Shown: positions 24,706 to 36,851 of the stretch, one piece after another | How the letters are laid out: every line of letters begins with the position of its first letter | Position numbering within the stretch: position 1 is the first letter of the stretch | Origin: Marsupella aquatica | Lineage: Eukaryota > Marchantiophyta | Direction of reading: 5' to 3' | Assembly: GCA_973895155.1 (NCBI GenBank) | Contig: OZ316891.1 | Location: 12,648,001-12,712,000 of the forward strand | DNA length: 64,000 nt | Translations under genes and position numbers: made by a program | The notes under the pieces: generated by a model | Seen by the model: the letters and a program-made list of their open reading frames with translations, nothing else | Databases searched by the model: none | Told to the model about the DNA's origin: nothing

Positions 24706-24810
24706 TATGAGAAATGACTCACTTTTCAGTTCTACTAGAGAGTGGCTGGAAAGGAGTTGCATTTATTCTAAAGGTCCATGGATTATGGAACATGGTCTAG
24801 GAGCCCCCGG
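24706..24810 (+). repeat. Dispersed repeat copy (partner at 14440-14560)
   Basis: Carries gaaatgactcactt, ctactagagagtggctg, aaaggtccatggatta and aggagcc in the same order as the copy in PIF1 intron 3. Confidence 0.5.
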
Positions 24811-24984
24811 AGTACCCAAATCATCAAGAGAGATGCTAAGTCAGGTCGGGGTCTTCAGGTAGGCAAAGTCTTTGAAGACTTTCTCATTGCTTTACTGAAA
24901 AATGAATAGAATAAACAAGATGTGCCCTTATGAATCAATGGGCGAAGCCATGCCATCCCGCGAATGCTACACTCTTGGGGGTTT

Positions 24985-25212
24985 CACTTCCACAAAAATG
25001 ACATATCACGTGCAACGAAGGATAAGATTGTTTTATTGGTTCTAAGGAAAGATTTAAAAAAATTTGCAGAATAACAATAGGGTCTTTTCAATTCAATTTT
25101 AAGACTTATAAGAACATTAATGTCTTTTTAATTCAATTTTTGAAATATTTCAACTTTATAGGGGTACAAGGTGATGGGGAGGTCCCCATATAGTGAGACC
25201 TCCGAGGCTACA
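24985..25212 (+). repeat. Dispersed repeat copy (partner at 58428-58622)
   Basis: Shares cttccacaaaaatga, atagggtctt, aagaacatta, caactttataggggt, ggggaggtcc and catatagtgagacc in order with the 58.4-kb copy, with small indels between. It is a transposon fragment of unknown class. Confidence 0.7.
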
Positions 25213-26174
25213 CTAATTCTAATCTAGCCATAAATTGGTGGGTCCTAGATCAGACGGTAAGAATCTATATATAGAACAGTCCAAAAATACTGTGCGTCTA
25301 ATCCTGATAAGAGAATGTCAGATGTAGAATCCTAATACCCCCTCGCATCCAAAATTTAGTAGCACGATGGAGCTATGGCGAGGTCTTTGGAGAACGTTGT
25401 TGTTCGCACTCTTGGCAATGATCTGGTTAGGGAGCACAATAAGCGGAGTCCTTCACGATGTTTTTGAGAAGGCATTCCAGAGTCTCCCCATGGACAACTG
25501 ACAGAGAAACACAGAGTGGTCATAGTAGAGACAACAAAGGAGCAATCGATGGAGCAAGAATAGATGAAGCGAGAAGTGGTTGTCGCCCCCTTGGTTGAGA
25601 TGTCTTCGTCTTTGATGAAGCAGAAAATGGTCGTTGCCCCCTCAATTGAAGTACGTTGTAAGACAAGAACCACATATGTCAAGATAGATAAGGTAGATCA
25701 TTCCCCTCTGGTTCCGGTAGCAAGGTTAACAATAATTCGACGAGAAGGAAATTTTACGCATTAGTAAGAGGTTACAATCCAGGAATATATAAATCATGGG
25801 AGTATTGCAAACCGCAAGTAAGGGGGTTCAGGGGACAAGTGTACAAGTCTTTTAAGATGAAAGAGGAAGCAGAGAAACATTTACATGATGGGATGAGACA
25901 AGCAAAGGATCATGCCATGCATGGACATCGGTTTATGGGCTTACAGGAGGTGTGTATAGATAAACCTGATGGTGTCAAAAATAAATGGTTTAATTAATGA
26001 AGGGTCATGATTGGTTGTCATTTTTTTTGGGTCTATGAATGGATGATCCTACCTTTTTGGCGGGATAGGGTATTACAGTGGTAGATTATTATGGTGACCT
26101 GGATAGACTCCTTTAAACATCTTTGAACATGGACAATGAGGAAACATTTTGAGTCGGGGCAAAAATGTTGAGGA

Positions 26175-26235
26175 GAGGTAGGTGAGGCAAGGAATAGGTG
26201 AGGCAAGGTAGGTGAGGCAAGGAATAGGTACGGTG
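26175..26235. repeat. Minisatellite near the Copia remnant
   Basis: Alternating aggtaggtgaggcaagg and aataggtgaggcaagg units, about four copies. It lies just beyond the 3' side of the Copia remnant. Confidence 0.75.
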
Positions 26236-26259
26236 CAGCTGAGGCAGGCAGTGAAGTGT

Positions 26260-27989
26260 TCAGATGTGAGTACTGCCCTGGAAGTATATCGAGATCAATG
26301 CAACTAGAGTGGAGTAGAGGTAGATAGCACTTGAGAGAGTGAGCGCAAGCCTAGAAAGAATGATGTTGTCTAAATTTCCATCGAGGAAATGGTTTAGTAA
26401 GAATGTCAGCTGGCTGATCCGCTGTGTGGATGTAATGGAGCTTAATTTCACCTTCTAGGAGCCGCTCCCGAATAAAGACTTGATGTTGCAATTCAATGTG
26501 TTTAGACAGTGCATGAATGGAAATTGGGATTTTTGGCAAGGTTAATGGAACCCTGATTGTTGCAATGTAAGTTTAAATGTATGTCTTGTTGTGGGATGTG
26601 GTGTCGTAGAAAGACTGGAGAGAACTGCTTCATCATGGCAGTTGAGAGCAACGCGTAGCTCAGGAATGAAATGAAGTTCCATTAGAAGTCATTGAAGAAA
26701 AACAGCTTCTCTGGTTCCTTTTGAGAGGGCACAATACTCTGCATCTGTTGTACTTTGAGAAACTGTTGATTGACACTTGCTGGACCACATAATAGTACCA
26801 CCCACAAACTGAAAAATGTAGGCACCAATGGACCTCTAGGTTTCTTTACATGCAGCATGGTCCGAGTCGGTATAGTCATTGAGCCTTTACAATCTGCCAT
26901 ACCAAGTTCCTGAAGAATTTGCTGACAGTATGTTTGTTGGTGAAGAAACAGTCCATGTGGGGTGTCAACAAATTCGATTCCCAAATAGCGAGTAACAAGG
27001 CCCAAATCCTTCATTTTTGTATTTTGTGTTTTGTTGTTGTTTGACTACGGAGATCTTGTCAGGATCATTGCCTGTAATAAGCAGGTCATTGACAAAGAGA
27101 AGTAGAATGCCCGGTAGAATGACAATTTTTCCTTGGTCATTAAGGAAGTAGAGGTTATGATCAGCTGCACTGCGAGTCCATCCCTGTGTAGCTAGGTAAG
27201 CATCAACTTCTTCGTGCCAGGCACATGGAGATTGCATCAGACCATAGATAGATTGATTGAGTTTGCAAACAAGGTGCTCTGAGCCTGGGACCTCAAAACC
27301 AGGTGACTGAAGCATGTAAATCAATTCCTTAAGTTTCCCGTTGAGAAATGTTGTATGTGATGAAGCTTCCAACCCAGGGCGACAGCTAATGCAATAATCA
27401 GACGAAGGGTAGAGCACTTAAATACCACTGGAGCAAAGGTGTTGTCAAAGTCGATGTCGTGTTTTTGCTCAAAGGCACGAGCCACAAGTCGAGCCTTGAG
27501 ATGCATTCTGGTCGGATTAAGTTCGTGCTTAGCCCTGTACACCCATCGAGCTGAGATTTCTTTCTTTCCTTGGGGAAGAGGGACTAAATCCAATGTATCA
27601 TTTTGAACAAGTGAGTCAAATTCCTCTCTGTTGGGAGCATTCTAGTCGGGATCAAGATGAGCTTGGGAGAATGTGATATCCTCATCAATGGGTTTAGTTG
27701 TTTCTACAAGAAAGACATTAGGATTGCTAGGCCAAAAGCTCATGGCAAAATCATGACAAAGTATGACTGGAAGCTCCCTGGTGCGTGAAGATCTACAAGT
27801 GGGGGCTGCCGATGGTGCAGGTTCAGTGGATGGCAGGGTGGAAGTTGCATGCAGGGAGTTATCATCCAAAGTTGGTCCTAACAGCTCATCAACAGGGGAT
27901 CCAATGTCCTCTACTGTGAGTTCATCTAGAGACATTTCATGGGAAGTGCTAATAAATGGAAGATTGGGTTTCTGTTGGCAGTAGGCCAA
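26260..27989 (-). mobile_element. Degenerate Ty1/Copia retrotransposon body (reverse transcriptase and RNase H)
   Basis: Translating the minus strand gives, in order, a Ser/Pro-rich linker before the reverse transcriptase, then an in-frame stop at 27642-27644. These are followed by RWVYRAKH, KARLVARAF and DFDNTFAPVV (27.59-27.42 kb), FLNGKLKELIYMLQ and QSIYGLMQSPCAWHEEV, the catalytic box altered to FVND, then LVTRYLGIEFVDT, and an RNase H end with SKHIELQHQVFIRE, KLHYIHTADQPADILTK (26.5-26.35 kb). At least one nonsense codon and two frame shifts separate these pieces, and part of the segment between reverse transcriptase and RNase H is missing. No integrase or gag is readable and no matching LTR pair is found, so it is a dead 3' fragment. 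Confidence 0.9.
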
Positions 27990-29717
27990 TAGATGTGGAG
28001 GTGACCGGGTAATGAATTTGACTGCTAGGGTTTAGGGTTTAAACCCTAAATCCTAAACTACTAGCCCTCCCATTTAGCTCTCCTCTATTTTGCCCATTGC
28101 CTCCTTGATTCATAAATGGCTTCCTTGCCTATATATGTTAGCACCTCCATTGTCATCTTTCCACAAAGTGTTGGTTCATTCTGAGGTGGCAGAGTTGCTT
28201 TTGCCTTACAAAACATTGGTGCTTTGGGACAAGGAGCATAAGTTTGAGTCCTCTCAACGTAGAGCTCATCATTGTGTTGCCATATGTCCACAAAGCAAGT
28301 AATGGTGATCGAGGTAGAGCATGCAAGTAACTTCAGGGAGCTTCATATTAAATTGAGACAGACTGCTTTATAGACCTTTTGGAGTGAACCCTGGCAGCCT
28401 ACAGTAATTGTCCATCACATTACAGACTTGGAGGGAAAAGTTTTGAAAGTAAAGCATGGATGACAGTAAGTACACCACCATTGACAAAGAACCCAAATAT
28501 ATCTCTCTAAAAAAATTACCTTTTATTGAAATAAGACTTTCCGTTGTGGATGCTCAAATGTTTGGGTGTCAAAACTGCTTGGTCCATCTGGGTTCTTTTG
28601 ATAGAACTTGGTGGTCCGTCTAGACATCAAGTTCAAAAGCATCCGGATAATCAAGTCAAAGGTCCTGTCACCTATCTCATCAGTTAATGCACCAGGTTTT
28701 TATCAATTACAATCCATGTTGTAAGTGCCATTGGCTCTTGGTAGTAGGACCAACAATTGAAAAATATACACATTAAATTCAGAGTTTCCCCTAAAACTAG
28801 GTCAAGTGTGTCGAGTGCACTCCCCAGAGCAGAACATGAGAGGGCTGATTGATATTGTCAATCAGTCTTGGCGAGCCATCTCCCTCTAGCTTGTGGAGCG
28901 CAGGACTGGCAGCCTTAGGAGGGAAAAACACTGGGCCACAATGTTGGTGTACACTGACCCGGGCATAGTGGGGGTTCAAAGGACTGGGTGAGTGGGCTGG
29001 TCCTGCCATACTGGCTCCCTGCCCGGCCCCTGTGGGAGTGCTCTTACAGTACACAATAAACCTTTTGGATGGTAACGTGGGATAAGAAAATAGAATCCTT
29101 AGGTAGAGGAGAGACCTTATCCTGAGCGTCAATATCACTAGTCCATGGCATTTTCCTGACCAGTCATAAAGATGACATCACAAAAGATTTGGATACCGTA
29201 CTATAAGGCTATTATTATATGGTCTGGCAAAATCATGCATTTCCAGAAATCCTTGCCTAGAAGGCAAGCAAGAAGAGAAGAGCCCAACGAAGATGCACGG
29301 CTGAGGAGAAGACAATCGTGGCCATGATTGTTAAAAAGGACCTCTGCCTTGGCTCTCATTGTCATTGCGAAGCACCCAAATCTGCAGGTTGACCCACGAG
29401 AAAGAAATTCCGTTATTTAGATTCCATTCGATTGCTTCAAACTGCGTTGGGTATGAGGTGGTACGATGATTTGAATTGTACAAGTTCGAGTCGATTCGCT
29501 TGCAGTTGGTAGCATCTGGGTCAGCCATAGCCTGTAGTATTTGCGCTCATACGTGCGAAGCTCCTGTTGCCAATTGTCGTGAACATATTTGTAACCAAGC
29601 TACTCTTGTCCCTTCTTTGCATTCTTTGCAGGTTATCGAACACAGATTCGATGTCATTGTGAGTCACGGCATCGTAAACAAATCAGCACAGTCGGGAGGT
29701 TTCCTTATTGAGAATGT
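27990..29717. other. Intergenic, no gene recognised
   Basis: Contains the telomere-like inverted motif, then unremarkable sequence. ORFs at 28085-28302, 28797-29138 and 29331-29528 are short, overlapping and resemble no known family. The strand switch of the flanking genes occurs here. Confidence 0.35.
28026..28066. repeat. Inverted telomere-type motif
   Basis: tagggtttagggttt is followed directly by aaaccctaaatcctaaa, i.e. two plant telomere-type heptamers meeting their reverse complements head to head. It lies just beyond the 5' side of the Copia remnant. Confidence 0.7.
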
Positions 29718-29956
29718 TGCTTGCCCCTCTTCGTCTGTTAGCATCCATGGGTCCGATAATTTGATACTGCGTCAAACTTCCGATTAAGCGTTCTGAGTAC
29801 ATCCGATTGTACAATTCTTGAACTCTGTCTTCTGAATATCAACTGGCTCCAATTTAAATCTGAAGTCAATTGTGTACCCTCGCTAACATTGACGGCGAAG
29901 AATGATGCTGGCAAGACTGCACAAGACGCATGCGTCAAAAATTTGGTGCCCAGAGA
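29718..29956 (+). pseudogene. Broken copy of ALADIN intron 1-exon 2 segment
   Basis: Aligns along its length with 37926-38166 of the ALADIN gene in the same orientation. Shared landmarks include gtccga-aa-ttgatact, cgattgtacaat, tcaactggct, atctgaagtcaat, gactgcacaagacgca and gtcaaaa-tttggtgc. The exon 2 acceptor (tacag in ALADIN) reads aacat here and the donor gtgcgt reads gtgccc, so it cannot splice as the parent does. Because intron sequence is included it is a DNA-level duplication, not a retrocopy. Confidence 0.8.
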
Positions 29957-30260
29957 GAATTTCGTGAAGATATGGTGACCCGTTCACAATTTGTGCTCGG
30001 AAGGCAGAGACACGCGGGAAGGAGTTGCAACAGGGACGAGGGATGGCATGTCTAACGGAAAAAAGGAGATATTGAGGAGCTGGAGGTAAAAGTGATACCC
30101 GTCCTGTCGTGGAGGTTGGCTTGCGACATGGGACCAAGTTGATGCGCAAAGCGCCGACGGGGTCTTTTGGAGATTCAGTAGGGGAAAGTCTCGTGGTGGG
30201 TTTGTAATTTGTTCTGATCGACTCGGTGGACTTTGAGACACGACCGAAGTGACAGTCACC

Positions 30261-33200
30261 ATGAGCTCCGTTTCCTGTATTTCTCTTGTAGCTCCTGTAG
30301 CGTCCACGAGATGGCAACCGAGAAGCACAGGGTGGTTTTATTTTGGGGAGATTGGCCATTTATCATCGTCGCCAATTGGAAGGGTCCGAATTGACAGTAA
30401 TGCCAGACACCATCTTCAGTTCATATGCCGCAGGAGAAAACCTAGCGTTCGGTTGGCGAATTTTTCAAACCCAGACCTGAATTGGAGACCTCATGGAAGA
30501 TTTGGTTGTCAGGCTTTCGAAACCATCGACCAAATTAAAGCGCCTGTGCGAAAAGGCTTAAGCAAGTTCCTCCATAATGCCGTGGCTAAAGAGAGAGCTC
30601 CATTAGATGAGTGTAAACCGGATTTTGAACCTCCCTCCGAAAAGCAGGTCCCTCTCTCACCCATATTGCCTCTATAATTTGATGTGCATTTTTACCTCAA
30701 CTGACTAATTCAGCAACTTGTAATTTCTGGGCCAGTGAATCCTTAAAGCTGTACCCTACAGCTATCACCTGATCACAGCCTTCAACCCAAGCTTCAATGA
30801 CGCTTTTTTTACATACAATGCAACGCCACGATCAAATTGTGCCCTTCCGAATATTTATAGCTTATGGCTATTTTATTTGAATGTTGTTCCAATAGCTGGT
30901 CAAAATTATTATCACTCGTAGCAGATTGAGGTCCTTATCTCACGTCTTACGCAGATTGACAGTTACGGACAGACTTGTTGGACTTTGTTGAAGCCACCAC
31001 ATGGTCTTGTAGTGCCCAATTTTGGGACGAAAATGAACGGCTTCTGGACTGTTAAGTGAACTTAATTTCTTTCTGCCTCAATAATTGAGTTATGGCAGAG
31101 AGCTGGATCAGAATTTCCGGTACTTGTGAGAAGATTTTGGAAAATTGCTGCACCATATTGGAGCTCAGAAGAAAAGGTTCAAGCTCGTTGGAATTTCGCT
31201 GGAGTGCTTGCCCTTACTCTTGCTACCACTGGAATAAGTGTGGGTTTCAATTTCATTGGGAGGGACTTTTATAATGCTCTTGCAAGTGGGTATTGTATAC
31301 TTTGTTCCTCCCACCCTTATGATTATCACAAGCAGTTCCTCCTTCTTGTTGGTGTGCTTCACATTCTGCGTTCTTAGCTCTTGCTTTACGATGGTTTGCT
31401 TTTGTCAGAGGTCTGCTTGATACATCTCAATGGGCATAAATGGTTTTTGTGGGATTTTCAGGCAAGGATCAGGAACAGTTTCTGAAGCAGCTAACATACT
31501 ATTTGGGAGCATTTGTAGTAGGTATCCCGGTGAGTACCTTGTTACATTTGGAGTGTACTTTTGGTGATGTGCTGGTCCAAGTTATGGCCAGGAGAACATT
31601 CAGAAGAACTTCCTGAACTACAAGAAATCGGGCACAGTATTGAATTGCAAATTATTATTTTTAGCCACCTGCCAAGGTTGGAGCTAAGAGAATGAAGACA
31701 ACCATTGGCAGTCAGGCTCTGTAATATTCATTATCTCAGATTAAGCCCATGTTATCTTGTTTAGAAATTCTCTCTCTCAAGTATTCTCGTGTATGCAGGT
31801 GTTTGTCATAAGAGATTATAGCAAAGAAAAGCTTGCGCTGCAGTGGAGAGCATGGATGACAAAACAGTTTGTTGATAATTATTTTGAGAACCAAACATTT
31901 TACAGCATTCAGTCTCAATCACTCATTGACAACCCAGATCAACGAATCGTCGATGACCTTAACGCTTTCACGTCTATCTCTCTTGGTTTCACACTAGCTT
32001 TATTCAACGCAACTATTGATCTGATTTCGTTCAGTGGGATTCTATATGGAATTTATCCACCACTATTTGCGGTGCTTGTGGTCTATTCTTTGGGAGGAAC
32101 TGCCTTAAGTGTGGCTTTAGGAAAGGTCAGTAGCAAAGCCTTTTTTCTCCTACAATGCTATTAGTCAGCGTGTCCGGGCTCATAAGGAACTTGATCTGTT
32201 CCAACATTTAGTTATAGTCTGTTTATCTTTGTTGGTCGCCTGCTTGCATTTTCGAAGGAAACCCAAAATAACAAGCTGTACCGTTAACTTGTTCAGGGAC
32301 TTGTGGGCTTGAATTTTATGCAAGAAAAACGGGAGGCAGACTTTAGATATGGATTAGTGCGAGTCCGAGAAAATGCTGAATCTATTGCATTTTATGGAGG
32401 GGAAGACAGTGAAATACAGCTCTTGCTCGAACGTTTCAAACAATCATTTGCTAACTACAGTGTAAGTTTACTTTCTCGCAAATTATGTTTTCTAAAAGCG
32501 TGAAGGATGAATAGTTATGACTACAGTGGAATAATTGCAATCAAAGATCCAACTGCATCAAATTTGGTTAGTTATTGCTTATTCATGTTAACTGTCCGAA
32601 CGCCTTGAAGCATATAGATTTACGAAAGTCTACCGCAAGATTCTGTGAGTCTGCTTTTCCCCTTCCACTAACTCAAAGTTTTAAACTCTCGTTTGTGTGT
32701 CCAGAAACTCTTGATTGCCTCTCGAAATTTGGACTTCTTCACGAGTGCTTATCGCTATCTCATTCAACTATTGCCTGCAGCTGTGGTCGCACCATTGTTC
32801 TTTGCTGGAAAAATAGAGTTTGGAGTGATCAACCAATCTTTTTCTGCATTCAATCATGTCTTGAGTGACTTTTCAATAATTGTGTACCAATTTCAGTCAA
32901 TCAGTGCCTTCTCAGCAGTGGTTGACCGCTTGGGTATGTCCTATTCCTCTCTGGCTTGAATACTGTTCTCTCTGTCTTTCTTCCTGAATGGTGGTGCACG
33001 CATGACCAGACTTTTGAACTTCTGTCTCGGGTGCTTTGGCAGGTGAATTTCATGAGATACTAAACCAGCAAAATGCCTTATCACAACCCACCACCTTTGT
33101 TGTAACGTCGTCTGACCCAGCACAATCGAATTCGCCTGAAACCCCCTCTACACCTCGCCCCCGTATTTCAGTCATGAATATTAGGGAATCGGTCATCGCA

Positions 33201-34796
33201 TCAAATGGTAGATCAACAGAAAATAAATCTGATTCTGCTCTCCTGGAGATTGAGGATCTGACATTGCAAACGCCTCAATATACCACAACGTTGGTGGAAG
33301 ACTTGTCCCTCACTGTGCATAAAGGGGAGCACGTACTTGTAATACTTTTTCACGGCTCCTACTGTAGAGTATTATCATACTTGACAGTTTTACGCAATAA
33401 CTAGACCGTATCCAAGAGACCGAATTTCATGAGTATATGAGTGAACCCCATATATGGAGTAAGTTGTCTGTATTACGAGTAGAATTGCAGGAAGGGGTAA
33501 AATTCAAGTGGCAAACACAGTACTTCCCTTTTTTTCGGATTGAGATTTTTATTGTAGTTATCGTCTGTACATTGTGCAGATTATGGGTCCAAGTGGAAGC
33601 GGGAAGACCTCACTCTTAAGAGCAGTTGCAGGGCTTTGGACTGCAGGAAAAGGAACAATTCTACGTCATTTTGTTTCTGAAAGTGATAATAAATCGAATG
33701 GTGCAGTGCTATCGAACGTTGACGATAGGCAGGGTAAAGTAGAGGGTCGTTTGCAGGAAACAGTAAAAGAGAGCCTGGATGATTGCTACCAACAGATCTT
33801 CTTTTTGCCACAAAGACCATACATGGTTCTGGGAAGTTTACGGCAACAGATATTGTATCCTTCGTGGACAGAGCAGTCTGCTTCGACTTTCGACAGATCG
33901 GAAACTAAAATTGGTGACGGTAAGAAGTTTTAAAAACCTTTGGTAGCTTTTCTTGCAGACCAGCATTTTTCAAAAGAGTTCTAAAACAGCTTTGCTAGTG
34001 ATTTGCTTATTTGACTTTAGTGAGTCGTCGTAGCTAGATCTTGGAGTGAGTAACAATCAGGGTTTTGAGCTGCAACTTGTTGATCTACAGATTCTACACC
34101 TTTACGTTTTGGAACTCGAAAGAATAGTTTTGCATCACATCAAGGTCCTCAACCTTCGGATGATGAAATCATCCAAGTGTTGGAGTGCGTCAATTTAGGC
34201 CATTTGATGGATGGCTGTGATGGGCTGGATGCATTCATGGAGTGGTCTAGTGTTCTTTCCTTGGGAGAACAGCAAAGAATTGCATTTGCTCGTTTGCTAA
34301 TTTCAAAGCCAAGGTTGGCACTTTTGGATGAAGCTACCAGTGCTCTTGATGAAGACAACGAGGTATGTGCCGTATGGACTGCACATTTTGTTTCCATTAT
34401 GAAGTTTTTGGGTTTAAACTTTCTTTGAAGGTTTAGTAAGAAATTTATTGGTAAACAAATCCGAACGTTGTGACTTGATCTTAAGGAATTTGATGAAGCC
34501 AGTGTGTGCATTGCAATTGACCATAAGACCATATTGCTATGGGCCTGCATGTCGGTTTCAGTACTGTTAAGACTAGAGGCTAACCGATTTGTAAATAATT
34601 TCAGATTCAGCTGTATCAGGAGATCGAGAAGGCAGGCATCACTTATGTAAGCGTGGGTCATAGAAGTACACTTCAGAAATTTCACCGAAACATCTTGAGG
34701 CTCAGAAATTCACAGGCAGATAAGAGTGGTCGCAATTGGACTTTTGGCCCACTTCTTCGGCTTCCTGATCAAGAAGTCATGGACCGCTCATTCTGA
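30261..34796 (+). CDS. ABCD2: Plastid half ABC transporter, ABCD2-like, 10 exons
   Basis: Exons: 30261-30647, 31090-31285, 31462-31529, 31799-32125, 32297-32461, 32705-32933, 33043-33338, 33580-33919, 34091-34362, 34605-34796; 823 residues. The family is subfamily D (peroxisomal type) half transporters; ABCD2 members of plants carry a plastid transit peptide and probably work as dimers with an unknown substrate. Seen: Ser/Arg-rich N-terminus of a transit peptide; [20 protein letters not shown]; transmembrane region with [23 protein letters not shown] (EAA-like loop); [33 protein letters not shown]; Walker A GPSGSGKT (559-566), Q-loop LPQRPYM, signature LSLGEQQ (725-731), Walker [13 protein letters not shown] (745-756) and H-loop VGHRST. 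Exon 2 could instead begin at 31099. The next ATG gives a similar protein. A broken ALADIN copy sits about 300 bp upstream. Confidence 0.95.
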
Positions 34797-36433
34797 CTGT
34801 GGAAGGCACTCTGAATTGTAACAGGCAAATTTTGTTCCGTGAGTATTCTTACAATATAAATGTGCAGTATGCTAAAGGTAGTTCTTACTATAGGGTCACA
34901 TTGTCTAAACCAACTGCAGAATTTTTTCCTGTAACTCAAGGAGCAAGGTTGGGAAGTCAGACAATACCACCCACACGAAGTCCAACAGGCTTGTTTGAGT
35001 GGTACAACTGGCACTGCACTGCACTGCACTGCCCTGCCCAGGTGGTCTGCTTAGAATCCATCTATAGTGGTTTGTTTTCATGTTCAAGGTTATGTCGTGG
35101 AGTCCCCCCACCTCTCAAAAAATGCTTTACTTCTGTTATGTTCGAAAGATGAAACCAATGGAGGCTTGATAAATAGTATGCTCAAAATGTCTTTAAGGAA
35201 TTTGGTGATCGTCTCGATGTACCCGAATATGATTAGTCACTGGAGGGAGCTTAATTTAGTAAGCTTGCTGTAATTAGAAATAAAAATGCCTTTAGTCCCT
35301 CATGACGTCTCGTTACTCTTCCCTTTACCAAATGGCCTCTTGTTTCTATCCAGGAGAGAAACTACAGTAAATTGAATTATTTCCTGATCAAGTAAGTACA
35401 TTTTCTTGTACTTGTTCAGGAAACACTTACTCCCCTCAGCAAATACGGTTCGTGGAACTCAAATTATACTGAGAGGGTCATTCAGACAGTAAATAAAAGC
35501 TAGCGAAAATTTATCCCAACGTAGCCATTCAAGGGAGACTAAGGTCACCCATCCCAGCAAGGGGGTAATGGCTGATAACCCTGGAGCCTTCTGAACCCTC
35601 TTTCTTTTGAGCTATAGTGCATCATCAGATGTTCGCTATTGGTGGAGAAACCGCACTCACAAACTGTCAACAGATTTGTGGATGGATATCTTGCCAGATG
35701 GGTGTTTCAGTGACACAACTTGGTTTTTGAACTCCATGAAAGCTCTGATGGGAAACCAGTAACCTTGATTGACCCAGGCTGCATTGGTTACCCTACATAG
35801 CACCCTTGCAAAATGTTCCATCCCAGCCCAAAAATCTGTACACAGGAAGGGCTCCCCATACCCAGACTCCCCATGTCCGTCTGTCTCTATGCACAAGCAG
35901 AGTCTACATCTAAAAATTGTTATGTTCTAGATAAATTGCAGCCTATAGCTTCACTTTATGACTCCTTGTGCCCTCCCCAACTCACGAGCATAGTCCAAAT
36001 ATAACAAAACTGTTATACCAGAGAAATTACAACATATGGTCTGTCAAGTAGATCATGAACAGTCCACATTGATTGCAAATCATAGAGTAGACTGGCCTGA
36101 TGCCCATCCTTTGGACATCAATATTTGTTGAGAACCAAAAAATAGGCACTTACAATTCCCACCCCCACTTTTCCTTACCATTTTGCACCTTTTTGGCCAG
36201 TTTTGTAAGTGCAAAGAGGGCTGCACTAAAATTATATGTAAGTGAAAACCCTCTATAAAATGATAAGAGATAATTCTTTCTACTTCCACGTATTGATAAG
36301 TGCATGTCATTTTTCAGTAGAGTAAAACTTGCACTTATGAAGTATGTTCACTTTTAGGGCAGGGATGCATAAGGAAGGATGACACAAAAATGTGAACTGA
36401 AAGAGGGCCCATTGCACATTGAGGCACTGTGCC
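34797..36433. other. Intergenic downstream of the ABC transporter
   Basis: Probable 3' UTR, then no recognised gene. A short cactg microsatellite runs at 35012-35034. Nothing else organised is seen. Confidence 0.35.
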
Positions 36434-36851
36434 CCCAAACCCTATTTAAGTGCACAGCGTCTTCCCATGAGTGTGCACTCAGAGAGAGCCGAGCCGAACT
36501 GTGAAGAAAGATGTTGCACCAAGACCAGCGTATTTTTTAAGGTTTTTCATTTTTAGCCAGTGTGTCAATGTTGGCTTCTCTGAGGGACAAGATTCTAGGA
36601 TTATTCTCTATCAAATTTTCCTGAATTAATCATGATTGTCAGATATCCCTAGATTTAAGGAGGACCGTAGATTCTAGCAAATATTAGCTACAAGTGGTGA
36701 ACATTTTTGGGGGAGGTGCAATTTGGCGAAAATTTGCACTTAAAAAATAAGCTGACCCAGACCCTAGTTAAGTGCACACCGGATCCGGGAATGTGTGCAC
36801 TTAGAGCGAGCTGAGTAGCTGACTGAAGAGTAAGATGTTGCCCAGCAGAGC
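36434..36851. repeat. Two diverged direct copies upstream of ALADIN
   Basis: Units at 36434-36530 and 36755-36851 both read accct-ttaagtgcaca, gtgtgcact-agag, gccgag or gctgag, then aagatgttgc-cca and agac or agag. They are offset by about 322 bp and separated by unrelated sequence. They lie 0.9-1.3 kb upstream of the ALADIN start codon and could be duplicated promoter or transposon sequence. Confidence 0.6.

Larger units (their letters stand above)
22941..26259. other. Intergenic upstream of the receptor kinase; decayed repeats
   Basis: The first few hundred bases are the probable promoter of the receptor kinase. No other gene recognised. Contains the dispersed repeat at 24706-24810, a second dispersed repeat at 24985-25212, and short minisatellites of aggtgaggcaagga at 26175-26235. 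Small ORFs such as 25356-25682 match nothing I know. Confidence 0.4.

Noticed and set aside
26260-27989. Intact retrotransposon polyprotein
   Set aside because: In-frame stop, frame shifts, an altered FVND catalytic box and missing segments show that it is dead.
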